Source: a virus. Taken from it: DNA of 36,797 nucleotides. This document shows positions 14,304 through 24,600 of this stretch, piece after piece. The notes below the pieces were generated by a model that did not search any database, had not been told where the DNA came from, and was given only the letters and a program-made list of their open reading frames with translations. Position 1 is the stretch's first letter. Each line of letters begins with the position of its first letter. The stretch covers positions 1-36,797 of IMG/VR virus record IMGVR_UViG_3300009183_000197. The stretch is one strand, 5' to 3'. The translations under genes were made by a program, and so were the position numbers.

Positions 14304-16558
14304 TGGCACGGGGCGGATGGACAGGATTTTTAAGTTTAAGAGACAATGGTGCGGCAACATCATTGGGAACTCTTGGCAGTTCATTTAAGTCGGTTACTGA
14401 CAACTTCAAGAAAGGATTCTATCAAAACTTTAACCTTTTTACTTTAATGAAAAAGGGTATTGATGCCGTAGTAAAATCGGCACAAGAGTTGATTAAAGAG
14501 TCTCGTGAAATTGTAACTACTTCAACAAAATTTAACATACCAATTGCTCAACTTGGAGAGTTGCGATATGTTGCACTTCAAAGCGGTCTTGGAATAAATG
14601 GGCTCACTGGTGCTATTGCTGGACTAAGGGACTCATTCTTGGAAGGCATTATAAATCCTGGGGGTGAAGCAACTTGGATGATGAAAAAACTTGGAATAGA
14701 GCAAGGACAATTAATAGACTTAAGCAAAAAAACTGGAGAAGGCTTTTGGAGGATTGTTGATGGGATTAGAGCCATGTCTAATGAAACAGACAGAGACATT
14801 GCATTAAAGGCCATATACAAGGGAGAGTGGCAAGCCGTAAGCGTTGTTGTCAAGAAGTCTGCTGAAGAAATTCAAAAGATGAAAGATGAGTCTCATCAGT
14901 ATAGCGATGAGGCCACCAAGAATAATGAAAATATTTCTAAGTCTTGGGACAGAATTGGTGAGCGTTTAAAAACAATGGGAAATGCCCTCACACCAATCAT
15001 GGGAATTCTTGCTGGAATTGTTGAGTTTATCACATCTACTGTACTTGTCGTTTTTCACTCATTGGGCTTTGTCCTTGAAAGAATCGGAACTGTTGGTAAA
15101 AGAGTGTTTGAGCAAATCGGTTCATCGGCAGTATGGATGGCTAGTACCGCAAAGAACGCCCTCAAAGTAATGACCCCCGGAAGTGGCTACACACTTGAAG
15201 ACATGGGGAAAGACCAAATGGTTCTCGACAAGGAAACAGCAGAGCGTGACGACAAGGCCGACGAAGAGTATAGAAAAAAGACAGACAAAAACACGGCTGA
15301 AAGTCTTCTTGCGATGGCAAGGGCCGCAGACGGTGTTCGTTCTGGCATGTCTACCATGTATGAAAACGGTAAGCAAATTGCAATAAATACTGGAGTAAAG
15401 AAGAACAGATTAGATACCGCTAATGACGATGAAATTGATGACGAAAAAGAAATAGTTGAACAAAAACAAAGAAGAGTTAAGTCTGAATTAGTAATTAAAA
15501 ATGCAATTGAAGAGAAAGAAAGACTTATTGCAGAAGGTGCTGGTGAGCGTCAAATAAGAAATGCTGAAAAAAGGGTTCAAGCGGCTTATTTTTTTCAAAG
15601 AAATGTAGATGATAAGTTGAGCGAACTTAATAAAGCACATGGAGATAGATTGTTATATTTAAAAGAATATTACCCAGCCGCAGTATTTGAAGACGGCAAG
15701 TACAAGGAAAAATCAGGAAAAACACCAGAAGCCCCAACACTTCAAACCCTTGAACAAACAGAAGTCGGCCTTGCACAGCAGAAAGTTCTCAGAGAACAGG
15801 CTGTCAAATCTTTTGTGTCAAATATTGATGCTTGGGACAAGTGGAAGTCTGGCGTAATAATTGCACAAATGGAATACCAGAATGCACAAGCAGACCTTCT
15901 TCAATTTATTGACAAGGGCGATGCAGAGAGCATTAAAAAGAAGAATGCACTCATAAATGCACAAACAAACGCTCAGATAGCGTTACAAAATAAGCAAAGG
16001 GAACTTGATAATCTTTACGAAAAAGGTTCAAATGAAGAGCGTCTTGCAAACATAAACAGAACAAATAAAGCAATTGAAGACCAACAGGGTCGAGACTTGT
16101 TTGGGATGAAGATGCGTGGAGTAAGTGCAATTGACCAACAAAATGTTGTATTTAGAAACGCTGTTAGCAAACTACAAAGAGAACAGAAAAAACTTGACGA
16201 CCTTGCAAAAGACCCAATGAGAGAAGCAGAGTATTTAAAAGGCACTGGCCCTGCGGCCATTGCCCTTAAGGCATCTATTCAAGATTTAGTAATGTCTTCT
16301 GCTAAGGAAATGGACAGCCTTATGGCTATGCAATTTAACTATGTGTCATCTGATGCGGCCAAGAAGGGCATGGGTGGCGGCATAGCCATGGTTAATAACC
16401 CAATCGACATAGCCAAAGAAAGCCGTGACTATCTTAGAAAAATTTACGAATCTATCAATGGTACTGGTTCCTTCAATGTTGTTCCAGAATATTCCAATGG
16501 GGTTAACGGATGGGCCATGCGTGAAGGACAAACTCAATTGCGTGGAGATAATCCATAA
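14303..16558 (+). CDS. Tail tape measure protein
   Basis: A 751-residue protein, the longest helical protein in the tail module. Helices and coiled coil dominate (residues ~1-235 and ~380-680), and a hydrophobic stretch at ~225-262 (LTPIMGILAGIVEFIT, VLVVFHSLGFV) is typical of tape measure proteins, which set tail length and pass into the host membrane on DNA entry. No lysozyme-like or peptidase domain is visible. At about 0.15 nm per residue the tail would be roughly 110 nm, a medium-length siphovirus-like tail. The start overlaps the chaperone stop. Confidence 0.85.
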   Translation: MARGGWTGFLSLRDNGAATSLGTLGSSFKSVTDNFKKGFYQNFNLFTLMKKGIDAVVKSAQELIKESREIVTTSTKFNIPIAQLGELRYVALQSGLGINGLTGAIAGLRDSFLEGIINPGGEATWMMKKLGIEQGQLIDLSKKTGEGFWRIVDGIRAMSNETDRDIALKAIYKGEWQAVSVVVKKSAEEIQKMKDESHQYSDEATKNNENISKSWDRIGERLKTMGNALTPIMGILAGIVEFITSTVLVVFHSLGFVLERIGTVGKRVFEQIGSSAVWMASTAKNALKVMTPGSGYTLEDMGKDQMVLDKETAERDDKADEEYRKKTDKNTAESLLAMARAADGVRSGMSTMYENGKQIAINTGVKKNRLDTANDDEIDDEKEIVEQKQRRVKSELVIKNAIEEKERLIAEGAGERQIRNAEKRVQAAYFFQRNVDDKLSELNKAHGDRLLYLKEYYPAAVFEDGKYKEKSGKTPEAPTLQTLEQTEVGLAQQKVLREQAVKSFVSNIDAWDKWKSGVIIAQMEYQNAQADLLQFIDKGDAESIKKKNALINAQTNAQIALQNKQRELDNLYEKGSNEERLANINRTNKAIEDQQGRDLFGMKMRGVSAIDQQNVVFRNAVSKLQREQKKLDDLAKDPMREAEYLKGTGPAAIALKASIQDLVMSSAKEMDSLMAMQFNYVSSDAAKKGMGGGIAMVNNPIDIAKESRDYLRKIYESINGTGSFNVVPEYSNGVNGWAMREGQTQLRGDNP

Positions 16559-16577
16559 GATTAATACATAAACAACA

Positions 16578-17468
16578 ATGACAGACCCAGTAACATCAAC
16601 ACACCCAGAGCCGTATGATTTTGGAAATACAAATCCAACTCCAACAACATCTACGCCTCCGACCACGCAAGTAATAAATAATCACACCCCGCAGATAAAC
16701 AAGGTCAAGGATACGAGGTCAATTGGCAGGCTGTCAAACCCAATATCTTACGGTTTTGAAAATGAGGTTAATGGATTAATTGAACAGCCAGATTACTCTT
16801 ACTCAAATAACGGTAGAAACCTCATAGAAGGAGTGGCTGTCTTTAAGTGGAGACACAACAATAACATGCAGGAAAAGAGGCCGCCAGTGGCCCGCCAAGA
16901 CAGGCATCCCAATAATCAATACCTTTGGTGCTGGGATGTTTCAACTGTCTTTGGAAGGAACGGGATAGCCACTACCACCGCTAAGTATGTTGGCATTGAC
17001 TCTGGTCAGAGCATGACAGACCCAGAGTGGAACCTTAGCGGTTCCACGGGCGAACAGAGCATAAGATTTCACCCAAAGTTTGACGGATGGGTTTCTCAAG
17101 CCGCTGGGGATAGAATGAAAATAAGACTTGACGAACAGGGATACTTTGTAAGTTTTGGACCAAACCATCCAGAAGTTCCAGCAGTTGAACAATTTGTAGC
17201 ACCAGCAGGAAGTTGTTCCGTTTCGTTCTACACAAATAATTCATCTAATTTTACAAAATATTCGTATTCTGGACTTGGACAGCAATTTAATACGCCTCCT
17301 TATTGCGACAAGTGGTCCCAACAGTTAAATGTTTCAAGGTATAACCTTTCTTGGTTGCTTGTAAGTTGTAATGTTACTGAATACGCAAAGATATATAAGG
17401 TTGAAATGCAATTTACGCTTTCTGTCCTTGGAAAGCCTCACAATCAATACATTTATCCCAAAGCATAA
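16578..17468 (+). CDS. Hypothetical tail tip protein
   Basis: A 296-residue protein following the tape measure. It has a proline- and threonine-rich N-terminus (PVTSTHPEPYDFGNTNPTPTT), then a beta-rich tryptophan-containing body (RHPNNQYLWCWDVSTVFG, RFHPKFDGWVSQAAGDRM). The leader (AATACATAAACAACA) lacks a Shine-Dalgarno sequence. Position points to a distal-tail or tail-tip protein, but no family is recognised. It is two bases from the next gene and probably co-translated. Confidence 0.5.
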   Translation: MTDPVTSTHPEPYDFGNTNPTPTTSTPPTTQVINNHTPQINKVKDTRSIGRLSNPISYGFENEVNGLIEQPDYSYSNNGRNLIEGVAVFKWRHNNNMQEKRPPVARQDRHPNNQYLWCWDVSTVFGRNGIATTTAKYVGIDSGQSMTDPEWNLSGSTGEQSIRFHPKFDGWVSQAAGDRMKIRLDEQGYFVSFGPNHPEVPAVEQFVAPAGSCSVSFYTNNSSNFTKYSYSGLGQQFNTPPYCDKWSQQLNVSRYNLSWLLVSCNVTEYAKIYKVEMQFTLSVLGKPHNQYIYPKA

Positions 17469-17470
17469 AT

Positions 17471-18064
17471 ATGCCAATCGGAGATTCTGGGTCATTTGTA
17501 CCATCAGATAGCAAAACCCCTAGTTATAAACCAGACCAATTCTTTACACCAAAATATGTAGAGAAGATACTTCGTGCCATTGAGTCATCCACGCCAAGGC
17601 GTGGAAACGGTTACGAGATTCACAACACTCCAAGGGGGTGGACTATTGGCTTACACAGTAAAGCCGTTGGCAAGAAATTAAGATTCTTTGTTATTACAAC
17701 ATTTAATGACAATGGAACAAATTACATAAATTGTTCGGTTGGAATGGTCAATAGAACCATACCAAAATTAAATGATGAGTATTTAGACAAGACTGGTACG
17801 CCACCAATGCTTGCCGTAAGCGGTCATGGCTATGTTGGGATAGTGGTTACATATGTTCCAAATCAAGTATTCCCAACAAACGCAACAATAGAGTTTAGAC
17901 AAAGCCTTGAAGTCAATGACACTGCCAGCACAAGTTTTTATCCATTGGCAATGATAGATGAGGTAAATAACTCCGTTACGGTGTCCCAATTGTCTGATAC
18001 AAATCTTGTAGTTAATAGAATGAAAATTGGAAGAGATTTGTATAGTTGGTCTTGGAGTAATTAA
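17471..18064 (+). CDS. Hypothetical tail tip protein
   Basis: A 197-residue beta-rich protein starting MPIGDSGSFVPSD, two bases after the previous stop. Strands such as RGWTIGLHSKAVGKKLRFFVI and GYVGIVVTYVPN and an ending DLYSWSWSN suggest a small beta-sandwich of the tail tip or a fibre attachment. Not recognised by family. Confidence 0.5.
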   Translation: MPIGDSGSFVPSDSKTPSYKPDQFFTPKYVEKILRAIESSTPRRGNGYEIHNTPRGWTIGLHSKAVGKKLRFFVITTFNDNGTNYINCSVGMVNRTIPKLNDEYLDKTGTPPMLAVSGHGYVGIVVTYVPNQVFPTNATIEFRQSLEVNDTASTSFYPLAMIDEVNNSVTVSQLSDTNLVVNRMKIGRDLYSWSWSN

Positions 18065-18068
18065 TAAA

Positions 18069-19592
18069 ATGTATTCAGAATACCCAACATGGAGCGTTGA
18101 AGACGCTCGGTCTGGCGTTTATCACACTGGCTCAATGGTGACATATTCGCCAGATAAGGTATTAAGGTATATTTACATTGCAACAGAAGATTACGCTGGT
18201 GGTACAAGTTCGCCAGACCTTGAAACTGGATGGACTTACCTTGATACAATTGTAGACGATTGGCAGGGCGGCAAGTTGTATAAGCAGGGAAATGTAGTAA
18301 GGTTCAATGGACTTCTTTATGTTGCAACAAGAAGGTACAGGGATGGAGGAAGTCCACCAAACGAGGAATTAGACCCAGATGGTATAAGAACATGGATGAT
18401 TTCTTATGAAGATGGAACAACGCCACAAACTCCATTTTTTTACAGAAAAACATTTGGGTATAAAACGCTTGATGAAGCGTATCCTTTTGGAAATCACTTA
18501 GAAGATATTTCATATGAAATAGTTCCAGTATGGGAAAATAACAATATTGACATTAGCCAAAACTACGACAGATTTCTGGCAGACAGAACGCTTTATTCAA
18601 CGGGTGGATGGAAAGGGGGATGGCAAAGACAAAAGGAACAAAGTCTTATAAATTCAGTGATGGAAGCACATCCGTATCACGATATATATCTATTTGGATA
18701 TGACCCTAAATTACATTGGCCGTATGACCAAACTAAGCCTTTTCAATGGTTTGAACACGCAAAACACAGGTCTGAAATACAAGACGGATTGTTTCCATTT
18801 CTTAATATTTATAACGAATTCCTTCTTCAATATGAAAAGAATGCCATAATTCCAAAAAGAAACATTCCATATTACAGAGGTTATTTATTTTCAAATCAAA
18901 TGACAGATTTTTCTGTAATGTTAAATGGTGTATCAATTGAATACTATCCAGAAACTGCCTCTGATTCACTTGAAATAATAAGCCCAGAGCAATTTAAAAA
19001 CTTCCATATAAATAATCCAAAAAACATTTTCAGTTCTCTTTTCCCTAATCGCACAATTGATAATATAACTCCACTTGCATGCCTCTGTCAAACGGCAGAA
19101 AGAACAATTAGCACAGAGGGCAGCACCTTGACAAATACCACTAAAGTGAATTTATATGTTTACCCTAAAAACATTTGTGTTTCTGATGTTGATATAACAT
19201 TTCACTTTATGAGAACACAGGTGGTTTGCAATATTACATCAACGCCAACAGATGATGGTAACGGTGGAGTTGTTGATGAAAATCTTCAAGACTGTTCCCC
19301 TCCTTCTATTGACTATATAAACAGGACATTTTCATACAACGATGAATCAAGGGATGCCAGTGCAGAAGAAACTGTTTTATTTAAAGGTCTTCCCGTAAAG
19401 TGGGTAGAAAATCCAGACTATGACCCAAATTGTGTTGACGATATGGACCCAAATACACCAATGTGCCCGTGGTATTATGTCACAATTATAGACAATTCTT
19501 ACCCAGATACAAGAATTGATTTTAGTTCTTATATGTCTGGGGCAAACGGGTATTCTACAAAAATTCAACTTATTGGGTACACAATAAACTGA
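18069..19592 (+). CDS. Tail protein with two CBM5/12-like N-terminal modules
   Basis: A 507-residue protein starting MYSEYPTWSVEDAR. Residues ~1-57 and ~60-115 are two similar modules of the form W-x(n)-G-x-Y-x(2)-G-x(2)-V-x-[YF]-x(n)-Y-x-A-T, a G-S-[SP]-P segment and a closing W (the second: QGGKLYKQGNVVRFNGLLYVAT). This is the layout of chitin-binding-like CBM5/12 carbohydrate modules often found on phage adhesion proteins. The rest is beta-rich with a cysteine pair (LACLCQT) and several Cys-Pro and Asp-Pro loops near the end. ATG 18069 fits the 4-base gap after the previous stop; an earlier ATG at 18027 lies inside that gene. Likely a tail-tip adhesin. Confidence 0.6.
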   Translation: MYSEYPTWSVEDARSGVYHTGSMVTYSPDKVLRYIYIATEDYAGGTSSPDLETGWTYLDTIVDDWQGGKLYKQGNVVRFNGLLYVATRRYRDGGSPPNEELDPDGIRTWMISYEDGTTPQTPFFYRKTFGYKTLDEAYPFGNHLEDISYEIVPVWENNNIDISQNYDRFLADRTLYSTGGWKGGWQRQKEQSLINSVMEAHPYHDIYLFGYDPKLHWPYDQTKPFQWFEHAKHRSEIQDGLFPFLNIYNEFLLQYEKNAIIPKRNIPYYRGYLFSNQMTDFSVMLNGVSIEYYPETASDSLEIISPEQFKNFHINNPKNIFSSLFPNRTIDNITPLACLCQTAERTISTEGSTLTNTTKVNLYVYPKNICVSDVDITFHFMRTQVVCNITSTPTDDGNGGVVDENLQDCSPPSIDYINRTFSYNDESRDASAEETVLFKGLPVKWVENPDYDPNCVDDMDPNTPMCPWYYVTIIDNSYPDTRIDFSSYMSGANGYSTKIQLIGYTIN

Positions 19593-19626
19593 TAAATTTA
19601 TCGTTTGTTGACATGAATCAATAATT

Positions 19627-21627
19627 ATGCCATCTGGACCACCACTAACACCACCATCAAGGGTTCCAAGTCTTGTTCTTTGGGTTAACTCATCGCTCAA
19701 CAGAATGATGGCTTCCTTTAATGCAGAAGCATCCGAAGCAAGCATTGTCTTGAAGCAGGGGGACTCAATTGGAGTTGAAGTCCACCTTCTAACAAGTTCA
19801 AGCAATGGAACAATTGAGGAGTATCAAATGCCAGTGGCGGGCGGACTCACTCTTGCTATTGGGAGGATTGACGCAACGCCAACATCTGGAGACTTTAAGT
19901 TATCTTATAATGCCGAACTGACATCGGTGCTCCCATATAACGCAACCGCTTCTCAATTGCAAACGGAACTTAACGCTCTACCATCAATAGCCGCTATTGG
20001 CGGCGTTGTTGTGGTTAAGAATGGGACGCTATTTAGAGTAATATGGAATACGCAATGCGTTGTTCCACACGATTTAACAGTCAATAGAAACACGCTATAT
20101 CCTACCTCTTCTATTGCAATTAGCAAAGTCACGGATGGCTCATCTTCTGCAAATCAAGTCTTGCAGTTGCATGTAAAACAGACGCCAGTAGCAAATATAA
20201 CTAACTTTGAAGACCAAGACCCGTCTGTTGTCTACTGCGACCAGTTAAAAGATGCCTCTTTTAATGGAGACATTAAAATATGGAGACTTGACACCCCGAT
20301 AAAGCCAAAAGGAGGGTCGTTTGTAATTTCATTTGTAGATGGTGGCAACAACTTCTCTACATCACCAATATCAGTAGAAGCATCCGCATACGAGGTCAAG
20401 TTGGCACTGGTTGCAAAACTTAACACATCTTGGGAGGTCACACAAAACTCAAAATACTCTTGGGATATTTCGGTCTCAAGGTATACTGTTTCAAATCTAT
20501 ACATCAACAGTAGTGCCGTAATATCGTTTTCTGCAAAGTATGGAAATCTTAATCTTAACACGATTCAAGTTGAAGAATTACTGTCTGGAAACCCATCATC
20601 AATTGCCATATTAGAGTTAGAACTTGATTCAAGTGGAAGTAAAAAGACCCTCTATCAAGGTTCATGCACAATAATAAATGACCTTATAGACTCAGATTTG
20701 TATACAACAGTTGCGTGGGGAGACCTTATCCCAGCCGATTCAGTTGTAAGATATGACACATCTCAGTCATTAACAACGCCTCAGAAACTTCAAGCAAGAA
20801 CAAATATTGGTGCTATTGATAATGCGTCAATAGCGGCACTTCAGACAAAAGACACAGACCTTGAAACAAGGCTTTCTGGCGTTGAAGCATTTTCACTTGA
20901 CTCAAATAAGTTAGCATCAATAAACGCAAACACAACACTTACTGGCACGAACCCTGTTGTTTCAAATTCACAGTTACTCACATCACTCGCTGGCGTACCG
21001 CCACTAATTCATTATCATGTAATTTCTGATGTTGCTGGGTTGAGAAATGAAATTGATGGCAAGAGCGACATTACGCACACCCATGAGTACGCTCAGATAA
21101 TTGGCCTTACAAATCAACTTTCGTTAAAAATAAACACAACAACAGCAATGTCGCTTTTTGCGACAATAAGTCATACGCATAATTCTTTCACAAATTTAAC
21201 AGTAGACAATCTTGTTGTATTTGGAAATATTACAACTCCATTATTATATTCTTCACAAATAAATAATTCTGGTTTGATTAATACCAGTCAAATAAATGTT
21301 GGAACTAATACAAGCAGTACAGTTTCTAATATTTATGGAACATTAAATGTTATTGCAAACGGGGCTCTTGAGGGAGCCGTGGTGTGCAGAAATCTTACGG
21401 CCTCAGACAAGGTTTCAGCAAATATAATTGCTTCAGACACATTTTACAGCCCCCTTAACAATCAAACATTTACTTTATTAGATGTTTTTCAGTATTATCA
21501 ACACGCACCTTTGACTGGAAGTCCACCCCCTCAAACATCTGGAGATTACATAGAGGTTAACATTGGTGGTGCAACTCAAGCGGCTGGCGGAAAGCGGTTT
21601 AGAATACCCTGCTATCAAATATACTAA
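19627..21627 (+). CDS. Tail fibre protein, first of two paralogues
   Basis: A 666-residue protein. Residues ~1-370 are clearly paralogous to the N-terminal ~365 residues of the next protein: QGD(S/G)xxVEVH, a GGVV segment, LYP, the T(D/E)GSSSxN(Q/E) segment, KYSWDIS and LYQGSCTIINDLIDSDLY. This region probably attaches the fibre to the tail. The C-terminal part has fibre features including ITHTHEYAQIIGL and TISHTHNSF, the His-x-His motifs that bind metal along some trimeric fibres. The start is exactly 13 bases after TTGACA (19608-19613). Confidence 0.72.
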   Translation: MPSGPPLTPPSRVPSLVLWVNSSLNRMMASFNAEASEASIVLKQGDSIGVEVHLLTSSSNGTIEEYQMPVAGGLTLAIGRIDATPTSGDFKLSYNAELTSVLPYNATASQLQTELNALPSIAAIGGVVVVKNGTLFRVIWNTQCVVPHDLTVNRNTLYPTSSIAISKVTDGSSSANQVLQLHVKQTPVANITNFEDQDPSVVYCDQLKDASFNGDIKIWRLDTPIKPKGGSFVISFVDGGNNFSTSPISVEASAYEVKLALVAKLNTSWEVTQNSKYSWDISVSRYTVSNLYINSSAVISFSAKYGNLNLNTIQVEELLSGNPSSIAILELELDSSGSKKTLYQGSCTIINDLIDSDLYTTVAWGDLIPADSVVRYDTSQSLTTPQKLQARTNIGAIDNASIAALQTKDTDLETRLSGVEAFSLDSNKLASINANTTLTGTNPVVSNSQLLTSLAGVPPLIHYHVISDVAGLRNEIDGKSDITHTHEYAQIIGLTNQLSLKINTTTAMSLFATISHTHNSFTNLTVDNLVVFGNITTPLLYSSQINNSGLINTSQINVGTNTSSTVSNIYGTLNVIANGALEGAVVCRNLTASDKVSANIIASDTFYSPLNNQTFTLLDVFQYYQHAPLTGSPPPQTSGDYIEVNIGGATQAAGGKRFRIPCYQIY

Positions 21628-21640
21628 ATAATACATTTAA

Positions 21641-24600
21641 ATGAGCAATAACAATTTAAGTTTTTGGATTAATGTGCCGAGCAATACGCTCATGTCTGGA
21701 TGGAGGACGACCGCACAGGCACAACAACCAGCGGTAATGCAAGGCGATGGTCTTTCTGTTGAGGTTCATATGATTGACAACTCAAACGGTCAATCAATTG
21801 AAATACCATTTCCTCAAGGATGTTCTTTAAAGTGTGCAGTCGGAAACATAGATAAGTATCCAACTGGAGGCTATTTTGTTTTCACTTATGGCTCTGACTC
21901 GGTAAGCATACCAGTTTCATCTTCAATTGCAACTGTTAATTCATTAATAAATGGTCTGCCGACAATCTCCGCCGCTGGCGGAGTTGTGTTATCATTTGTA
22001 AACGGAACAACATACAGGCTTATATTTAATACATTTGGCTCAAAACTTGAATCTTCAATTGATTCTACAAAACTTTACCCAAAGTCAATAGCATCAACAA
22101 GAACAATAATTGAAGGTTCGTCTAGTCTTAATGAGATACAGCACCTTAAAATCAGAACAGCCCCCGTGGCTTACGCTGATACATTCACGCTTAAGGCTAA
22201 TCCAACAGTAAGCATACAGGAGATTACATCTTCTATATTCAGAATTAAACTAAGTGAACAGGTGAGGCTTGGTAACTTTACGATTTCAAATGGCACTAAG
22301 ACAACAGCCGCAATAAGTTTAGATGCATCGGCTGATGATGTGAAAGCCAGTATGGCTCTTGCGGGGTTGTCTGTATCATCTAATGCGGTTGGAACGAGGA
22401 CATATACAGTCACAAAGCCAGATGACTACTCTTGGGACATATCCAGAATACAGGGAACATATGAAGCGTTAACAATAAACCCAATTGGAATAACTGGGTT
22501 TAGCACAATGACTGGAAGTTTGAATGTAAACAGTTATGAGATAGAAGATTTGCTGGGTGGAAACTCGAGCGTTTCTGCCGTGCTTGAAATTGAACTTACA
22601 AATGGTAGTAATGTTCAAACTTTATATCAAGGTTTAATCACAATATCAAACGACCTCATAGACGATGGAATCTATGAGCCAACCGTTCTTCCAACTGTAT
22701 TTGAGGATGCACCGCATAACGGAATTTTGTATGGAAGAATTGACGGAACATGGCAGGATGTAACTACTCAAGCCAATCTTACTGGCTATGCTCTTGAGTC
22801 TTGGGTTACTACTAACTTTTACCCATCCAGCAATCCAAGTTCATACATCCAAGAGGCAAGTGCTACTGGTGCTACTTATGGCCGTGAGAGCGGCCAATGG
22901 GTTTCAGTGCTTCCAATTACTGGTGGAACAATCACTGGAGACTTAAGTATAACTGACTCTTTTAATGCTGGAATTGATATTGTAAAAATATCATCTACTG
23001 GTATAACATTCCCAGACAACACAGTTCAGACCACAGCCGCAACAGGTAGCGGAACATGGGGCTCTATAACTGGAACTCTTGCAAATCAAACTGATTTGCA
23101 ACTTGAATTAGACGGGAAATTGTCAAATAATGGCGGAAATGTTAATTGGATTTCTTTTGGCACGGGTAATTATATTGACTCCACCACGGTGCAGATTTCA
23201 AGTGGCTCAGTTCTTAATGCGGAACAGGCAACATCTGCGTCCCTCCCAAATACAACCATACAAAATAATCGTTACCTGTCATTGGCTGACACTGGATTCA
23301 TAAAAGCACAAAAAGGTGACGGTAGCACTCTTTACGACTCTACGCTTAATTTAAAGGCAGATAATTTTGAGTATAAATATGAAAATGGAACAGATATTGG
23401 TTCCGTTTATAAACAATTCAAAGTTGGAGACATTCTTGAGAATCCATCACTGACATTAAATCAGTATTCATACATACAGGGTGATGCCATTTACGACCAG
23501 ATGACGGGAGATTTTATTGGATATGCAATTGCACAAGACTTTGGAACAAAGAATGAAATAAAAAGCGATTCAATTAGAATTTCAAATTCAATAGAACACC
23601 TTGGATATACTGGCACTGGAAACAATGAATACTATTCTTACATTGATAAAAATGTTATAAAGGTTGGAGTTACTCCAATTATAATTTATCCGTCCTCCAC
23701 CGTTTCAAACGAGTATTACTCTCAAATTTCTTGGAATGGAATAAAGTGCTATAGTAGATGGTTTTTTAATAGTTCATATCAAACGAACTACACCGAACTT
23801 ACTCCAACTGGCTTAAGATTTAGTGACGGAAGCATTCAGACAACAGCCGCAATTCCCCTTGCAAGTGCTAATAACTATGCACCCATAAATTCGCCAACAT
23901 TTACTGGAGACCCCAAAGCACCAACACCGCTTACTTCTGACAATGACACCTCGATAGCCACAACTGCTTTTGTTAAGGCACAGGGATACCTTACCTCTGC
24001 ACCCGTTACATCGGTTGCTGGTAGAACGGGCGTAGTCACCCTTGCGGTTGCTGACATTAGCGGGGCCGCTCCATTAGCGTCTCCATCTTTGACTGGAACA
24101 CCATTAGCCCCAACGGCAACTACTGGCGATTCAAGCACTCAAATAGCAACTACAGAATTTGTTCAAAACTCTGTTATTTCTGGTTCTGCTCATGCGGAGA
24201 CTTTACAAGCACTGGTTAGAAACAATACTGGAGCAACATTATTATCATTTACCGTTTTATATATCAACGGAGCCTTGGGAAATAAGGCAACTGTTGCTAA
24301 AGCACAGGCTAACGCAGAGTCAACATCTTCTGGGACATTTGCAGTCACTCAAGCAAGCATTAATAACAATGCCGATGGCATTGTTATTTCAGCGGGCGTT
24401 CTGTCAAATATAGATACATCTTCTTATGCAGACGGAGATAAACTCTATCTTTCACCGACAGTGGCTGGGGCAGTTACAACAACAAAACCATCTGCACCAA
24501 ATCATTTGGTTTATGTCGGCGTAGTAACACGCTCGCATCCAAACCAAGGAACCGTGTCTGTTCGCATTCAAAACGGGTATGAACTGGATGAACTGCACGA

